This document shows positions 60,787 through 64,000 of a stretch of DNA of 64,000 bases, one piece after another. The notes under the pieces were generated by a model, which worked only from the letters and a program-made list of their open reading frames with translations, searched no databases and had not been told where the DNA came from. This DNA is from JAIXWP01 sp964428835 (GTDB lineage Bacteria > Bacteroidota > Bacteroidia > Flavobacteriales_D > Sanyastnellaceae). Numbering within the stretch: the first letter of the stretch is position 1; the number at the start of each line of letters is the position of its first letter. The translations under genes and the position numbers were made by a program. Location: NCBI GenBank assembly GCA_964428835.1, contig CAYRZQ010000015.1, positions 1-64,000 of the forward strand. The letters run 5' to 3'.

Positions 60787-61617
60787 ATGAAACTTCTTGT
60801 CACCACAGACTTCTCTGCTAATTCTAAATCGGCTATAAAATTTGCCGCTTTGCTCGCAAATAAAGAAGCAGGTTCTGAAATCACTTTTTATCATGCTGTT
60901 CAGGTAATGAAACCAACATCATGGAATGATGGTCATTTTAAAAAATACCTCGATTCAGAATTGAAAAGACTCACCACCGAGCTCCAGTCATTTGTTGCAA
61001 AGTCAGTAGCGAAAAATCTAGATAAAAAAGTAAAGGTTAAATTCCTTGTAGAAAATTCACTTTCTACCGAAAAGGCAATTATTGATGCGGCAAAAAAAAG
61101 CAAAGTGAATTTTATTTGTATTGCCACCAAAGGAGCAGGAATGCTCAGAAAGCTCATGGGTACGCATACTGAATATCTGGTAAACAACTCACCTATTCCA
61201 GTGTGCGCCATTCCAAGTGACTCTAAGATGAAAGATATTTCAAAAATTACCTACCTGAGTGATCTTGAAAATATTAAAAAAGAAATGACTCAAGTGGTGA
61301 AGCTCAATAACTCTTTGCGTGCCGCAGTTGAAATCTTGCATTTTTCTATGGTAGATTTAGAAAAATTTGAGTTGGATAAAGCAGCCAAAATCCTTTCAAC
61401 TGATTTATTCGCTGGTGCAAGACTTACCGTTGAAGAGAACAACATTAACCTCTCTCTTGTTGACAAGGTAAATCGTTATGTCAAGGATAATAAGCCACAC
61501 CTTATTGTAATGTTTACAAAAAGGAACAAAGGTTTCTTTGAAAGTTTATTCTTACCGAGCAAATCGGCTGAGTTGACTTTTACGACGAAGGTTCCAGTGA
61601 TCGTTTACCCGAAGTAG
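60787..61617 (+). CDS. Universal stress protein (UspA family)
   Basis: 276 residues from the ATG at 60787. The first half opens with KLLVTTDFSANSKSAIKFAA and has FICIATKGAGMLRKLMGTHTEYLVNNSPIPV, here in two parts, with the ATP-binding G-x2-G-x9-G(S/T) type loop partly changed. The second half (~150-276) is a degenerate Usp-like repeat ending in VIVYPK. A tandem two-domain Usp, as is usual in Bacteroidota. Function in stress response is by family only. An in-frame TTG-started extension upstream is not favoured. Confidence 0.87.
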   Translation: MKLLVTTDFSANSKSAIKFAALLANKEAGSEITFYHAVQVMKPTSWNDGHFKKYLDSELKRLTTELQSFVAKSVAKNLDKKVKVKFLVENSLSTEKAIIDAAKKSKVNFICIATKGAGMLRKLMGTHTEYLVNNSPIPVCAIPSDSKMKDISKITYLSDLENIKKEMTQVVKLNNSLRAAVEILHFSMVDLEKFELDKAAKILSTDLFAGARLTVEENNINLSLVDKVNRYVKDNKPHLIVMFTKRNKGFFESLFLPSKSAELTFTTKVPVIVYPK

Positions 61618-61620
61618 AGA

Positions 61621-61662
61621 ACGGGAACGAGAACGGGAACAAGAACGAGAACGAGAACGGGA
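61621..61662. repeat. Hexanucleotide tandem repeat (ACGGGA/ACGAGA type)
   Basis: Seven 6-base units follow the Usp stop codon: acggga, acgaga, acggga, acaaga, acgaga, acgaga, acggga. Purine-rich on the plus strand. Confidence 0.9.
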
Positions 61663-61699
61663 ATTCTGAATTCAGAATTCAGAATTTAGAATTTAGAAT
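61661..61699. repeat. Palindrome plus TAGAAT repeat (copy 2, after the Usp gene)
   Basis: A perfect 20-base palindrome (61661-61680, three GAATTC cores) is followed by AGAATTTAGAATTTAGAAT. The part GAATTTAGAATTTAGAAT differs from copy 1 (57771-57805) at one of 18 bases. Confidence 0.85.
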
Positions 61700-61713
61700 C
61701 AATAACGCAGCAT

Positions 61714-61944
61714 ATGATTACGAAGAGATTTACGATTATTTATTTAGCACTGGCGCCGGTTTGGTTTGCCTTAAGCTGGTACATATCACATCGTTTGCAA
61801 CTTCGATTTATGTCTTTAGCCACAAATGAGCTCCAGACGCAATCGAATAATAAGCCCTTTATATATGCGAGTATATTCACCGCCATATACCTTGGAGCCT
61901 ATCTAGTCATTAGGGATCTGTACAAACCAGCAAAGTCAGAGTAA
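61714..61944 (+). CDS. Small two-helix membrane protein
   Basis: 76 residues. Two hydrophobic helices: FTIIYLALAPVWFALSWYI (~6-24) and FIYASIFTAIYLGAYLVI (~49-66), with a hydrophilic link (QTQSNNK). No recognised family. It lies between the repeat-bearing gap and recA. It could be a real small gene; evidence is limited to an ATG-started frame with clear membrane segments. Confidence 0.6.
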   Translation: MITKRFTIIYLALAPVWFALSWYISHRLQLRFMSLATNELQTQSNNKPFIYASIFTAIYLGAYLVIRDLYKPAKSE

Positions 61945-62024
61945 TCAACAATATGTAAACTTTTCAACCTTGTAAATAGGTTACAATGAGCCTTTATACC
62001 TTGCGCTCATAAACGATTAAACCC

Positions 62025-63032
62025 ATGGCAGAAATTAATAAAGAAAAGTTGAAAGCATTGCAACTAGCAATGGACAAAATGGAGAAAACCTATGGAAAGG
62101 GTGCGGTGATGAAGCTGGGTGACAATGCTCAGGAAGCAATCGAAGCCATTCCTTCAGGTTCAATCGGTATCGACCTTGCGCTCGGTATTGGTGGATATCC
62201 AAAAGGACGAATCGTGGAAATCTACGGTCCTGAATCATCTGGTAAAACAACTCTAGCAATTCACGCTATTGCTGAATGTCAAAAACAAGGTGGTATCTGT
62301 GCGATTATCGACGCAGAACACGCTTTTGACAAGTTCTACGCCGAGGCGTTGGGTGTTGACACAGAAAACCTCCTTATATCACAACCTGACCACGGTGAGC
62401 AAGGTCTCGAAATTGCAGACAACCTCATCCGCTCAGGCGCAATCGACCTCATCGTAATCGACTCAGTGGCAGCTCTTACTCCACGCTCTGAAATTGAGGG
62501 TGAAATGGGCGATTCCAATGTAGGGGTTCAAGCTCGATTGATGTCGAAAGCACTCAGAAAATTGACAGCCACCATCAGCAAAACAGGTTGCTGCTGCATT
62601 TTCATCAACCAGCTTCGCGAAAAAATCGGTGTGATGTTCGGAAATCCTGAAACAACCACCGGTGGTAACGCACTTAAGTTTTATGCTTCTGTGCGTATCG
62701 ACATTCGCCGCACACAACAAATTAAAGACGGCGAAAATGCAGTCGGTAACCGTGCAAAGGTGAAGGTTGTAAAAAATAAAGTAGCGCCACCATTCCGTCA
62801 AGCTGAGTTTGATATCATCTTCGGTCACGGTATCAGCAAAGTGGGTGAAATGATTGACTTAGGCGTTGACCTCAACGTAATCAAAAAGAGCGGTAGCTGG
62901 TTTAGCTACGGCGAAACCAAACTCGGCCAAGGTCGTGAAGCGGTTAAGCAATTGCTCGATGATAATCCTGAATTAGCAGAAGAAATCGAAACAAAAGTGC
63001 GCGCAGCCATAGCAGAAAAGGCTAAAGCGTAA
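62025..63032 (+). CDS. recA: Recombinase A
   Basis: 335 residues. Walker A GPESSGKTT, Walker B LIVIDSVAAL, NQLREKIGVMFGNPETTTGG and IIFGHGISKVGEM, all canonical RecA. Homologous recombination and DNA repair. The upstream region contains TGTAAA (61954, 61971) and TTACA (61981) motifs but no LexA box I recognise. A terminator follows. Confidence 0.98.
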   Translation: MAEINKEKLKALQLAMDKMEKTYGKGAVMKLGDNAQEAIEAIPSGSIGIDLALGIGGYPKGRIVEIYGPESSGKTTLAIHAIAECQKQGGICAIIDAEHAFDKFYAEALGVDTENLLISQPDHGEQGLEIADNLIRSGAIDLIVIDSVAALTPRSEIEGEMGDSNVGVQARLMSKALRKLTATISKTGCCCIFINQLREKIGVMFGNPETTTGGNALKFYASVRIDIRRTQQIKDGENAVGNRAKVKVVKNKVAPPFRQAEFDIIFGHGISKVGEMIDLGVDLNVIKKSGSWFSYGETKLGQGREAVKQLLDDNPELAEEIETKVRAAIAEKAKA

Positions 63033-63049
63033 TTATTCCAAAATTTTTG

Positions 63050-63080
63050 ACCCATGATTCCTCGGAGTCATGGGTTTTTT
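63050..63080 (+). terminator. Rho-independent terminator after recA
   Basis: Stem ACCCATGA (63050-63057) / TCATGGGT (63068-63075) with a 10-base loop and a T run. Confidence 0.88.
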
Positions 63081-63096
63081 GTTGCCCTTTACCTCC

Positions 63097-63104
63097 TATT
63101 TTTG
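63097..63104 (+). promoter_or_regulatory. Putative -7 element (TATTTTTG) of the TPR lipoprotein gene
   Basis: TAnnTTTG match ending five bases before the ATG at 63110, with a TTG 15 bases upstream (63079-63081). Confidence 0.5.
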
Positions 63105-63109
63105 CAGCA

Positions 63110-64000
63110 ATGAAAGCACTTTTTTATTTCCCTTTCGCATTAGCTGTTTTGATCATCGCCTGCGGCGATGCTAAGCAGCCCAATACTGTCACTGCCGAAA
63201 ACAACCAAGGCGCTGTTGATTCGACATTGGCAAGACTTAATGAGCAAATTGAGAAGGATCCCAACAACTACAAAAACTATCTTGAAAGAGCCACTTATCT
63301 TGGTATTTTAAAAAATTATACGGAGGCCATGAAAGATGTAGATAGAGCCCTCCTCATCGACAGTACACAAAGCGATATCTTTCTCGTAAAAGGTGATTTA
63401 CATTTTAAAATGTCAAATGAGAAAGAAGCCTACAACGACTATGCATACTGCATTCAACTCAACCCCAAAAATACCGACTGCTTGCTCAAAAAAGCTGCTA
63501 TAGATATTCTCCTTAAAAATTACAACCTCGCGATCGGGCACATCAATACAGCTTTAAAGGAAAATGAAACACTACCCTATGCATACTACCTAAAAGGACG
63601 ATTGTATAAAGAAACTGGTGATACTACACTTGCGAGTTCTTCGTATCAAACTGCTATCGAGGTTGACCCAACATACTACGACGCTTATATCGAAGTTGCT
63701 CTTCTTTATCACGCACGCAAGCATGATCTTGCCAAAGAATACTATAGATCTGCCATCGATCTTAAGCCCCGCTCGATTGAGCCTTGGTACAACCTTGGAA
63801 TGTTCTATCAAGAGTCAGGAATGCGAAATAAAAATAACTTCAAAGAAGCTTTCGCTTGTTACGACTCTATTTTATCTATCGACGATCAATTCGCTGCTGC
63901 GCATTTCAATAAAGGATTTATCCACCTGGAATACCTTCAGCAATACGACTCCGCAATCGTTTACTTCACAAAAGCAATTGAAGTTTTTCCTAAATATTAT
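63110..64000 (+). CDS. TPR-repeat lipoprotein (3' end outside window)
   Basis: About 297 residues visible; no stop codon before base 64000. Lipoprotein signal (LFYFPFALAVLIIACG, lipobox IAC). From ~residue 40 on, tandem TPR units of about 34 residues: NYKNYLERATYLGILKNYTE, IFLVKGDLHFKMSNEKEAYN, PYAYYLKGRLYKETGDTTLA, YDAYIEVALLYHARKHDLA, PWYNLGMFYQESG, AHFNKGFIHLEYLQQYDSA. It is anchored to a membrane and probably a protein-interaction scaffold; partner unknown. Confidence 0.9.
   Translation, partial: MKALFYFPFALAVLIIACGDAKQPNTVTAENNQGAVDSTLARLNEQIEKDPNNYKNYLERATYLGILKNYTEAMKDVDRALLIDSTQSDIFLVKGDLHFKMSNEKEAYNDYAYCIQLNPKNTDCLLKKAAIDILLKNYNLAIGHINTALKENETLPYAYYLKGRLYKETGDTTLASSSYQTAIEVDPTYYDAYIEVALLYHARKHDLAKEYYRSAIDLKPRSIEPWYNLGMFYQESGMRNKNNFKEAFACYDSILSIDDQFAAAHFNKGFIHLEYLQQYDSAIVYFTKAIEVFPKYY

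Noticed and set aside
1..64000. CRISPR arrays, tRNA or rRNA genes, insertion sequences, prophage genes
   Set aside because: No regularly spaced repeats, cloverleaf-type intergenic sequence, transposase or phage structural genes were seen. I could not run dedicated searches.

Overview
The window looks like a chromosomal segment of a member of the Bacteroidota, most likely of the Flavobacteriia/Flavobacteriales type. Three things point there. There are type IX secretion (T9SS, gliding-motility type) C-terminal sorting domains, a SusC-like TonB-dependent receptor, and bacillithiol (BshC), GSCFA, DUF5916, DUF4476 and DUF1015 family proteins. Promoter-like TAnnTTTG boxes recur just upstream of start codons. 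Good Shine-Dalgarno sequences are mostly absent. No rRNA, tRNA, CRISPR array, insertion sequence or prophage was seen, and no stretch longer than 300 bases lacks a gene.

Layout. 1-6430 (minus): a tightly packed polysaccharide/amino-sugar operon transcribed right to left. It encodes a Gfo/Idh/MocA oxidoreductase, a hexapeptide N-acetyltransferase, a DegT aminotransferase, a FemAB-like acyltransferase, a membrane-anchored GT2 glycosyltransferase, an SDR epimerase/dehydratase and a second DegT aminotransferase cut by the window edge. 6642-8245 (plus): a CarH/LitR-like MerR regulator with a B12-binding domain, then an ECF sigma factor whose promoter region carries two inverted repeats. 8247-14865: a methyltransferase, a giant T9SS-exported repeat protein, a CpcT/CpeT-family protein, a HEAT-like protein, a small secreted protein and a GSCFA protein. 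14862-18713: a heptosyltransferase-like GT9, dapD, yqgF and bshC. 18760-22061: a second T9SS cargo protein, then an ECF sigma / putative anti-sigma / beta-barrel operon. 22099-28789: a DUF5916 beta-barrel protein, a TonB-dependent receptor and two tandem paralogous barrel-like proteins.

28987-39044: an ABC exporter, a choice-of-anchor-B protein with a dockerin-like tail, a TIGR01777 epimerase, a DNA photolyase, a class III CoA-transferase, a three-gene envelope operon (Wza-like export lipoprotein, RfbC, lytic transglycosylase), a CoA-binding protein and a GNAT. 39041-45301: mltG, then two adjacent hybrid histidine kinases, one of which has lost its phospho-accepting histidine, and a DUF2279-like protein. 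45382-55900: a histone-H1-like Lys/Ala repeat protein, an endonuclease/exonuclease/phosphatase-family lipoprotein, an oligopeptide-binding-type lipoprotein, an ACMSD-like decarboxylase, an M23 peptidase, a coiled-coil protein, zapA and rny, a lipoprotein and a Wzx-like flippase. 55950-64000: a DUF4476 protein, serC, serA, a DUF1015 protein, a YggS-type PLP protein, a universal stress protein, a small membrane protein, recA and a TPR lipoprotein cut by the window end.

Most of the content is housekeeping and envelope biology: surface glycan synthesis, LPS core, peptidoglycan turnover, outer-membrane receptors and secreted adhesin-like proteins. The parts most worth a second look are the B12/light-type MerR-sigma module with its dyads, the terminator-like hairpin that encloses the start codon of the CpcT/CpeT-like gene, the histidine-less hybrid kinase next to a normal one, and two intergenic copies of a palindrome plus TAGAAT-type repeat.
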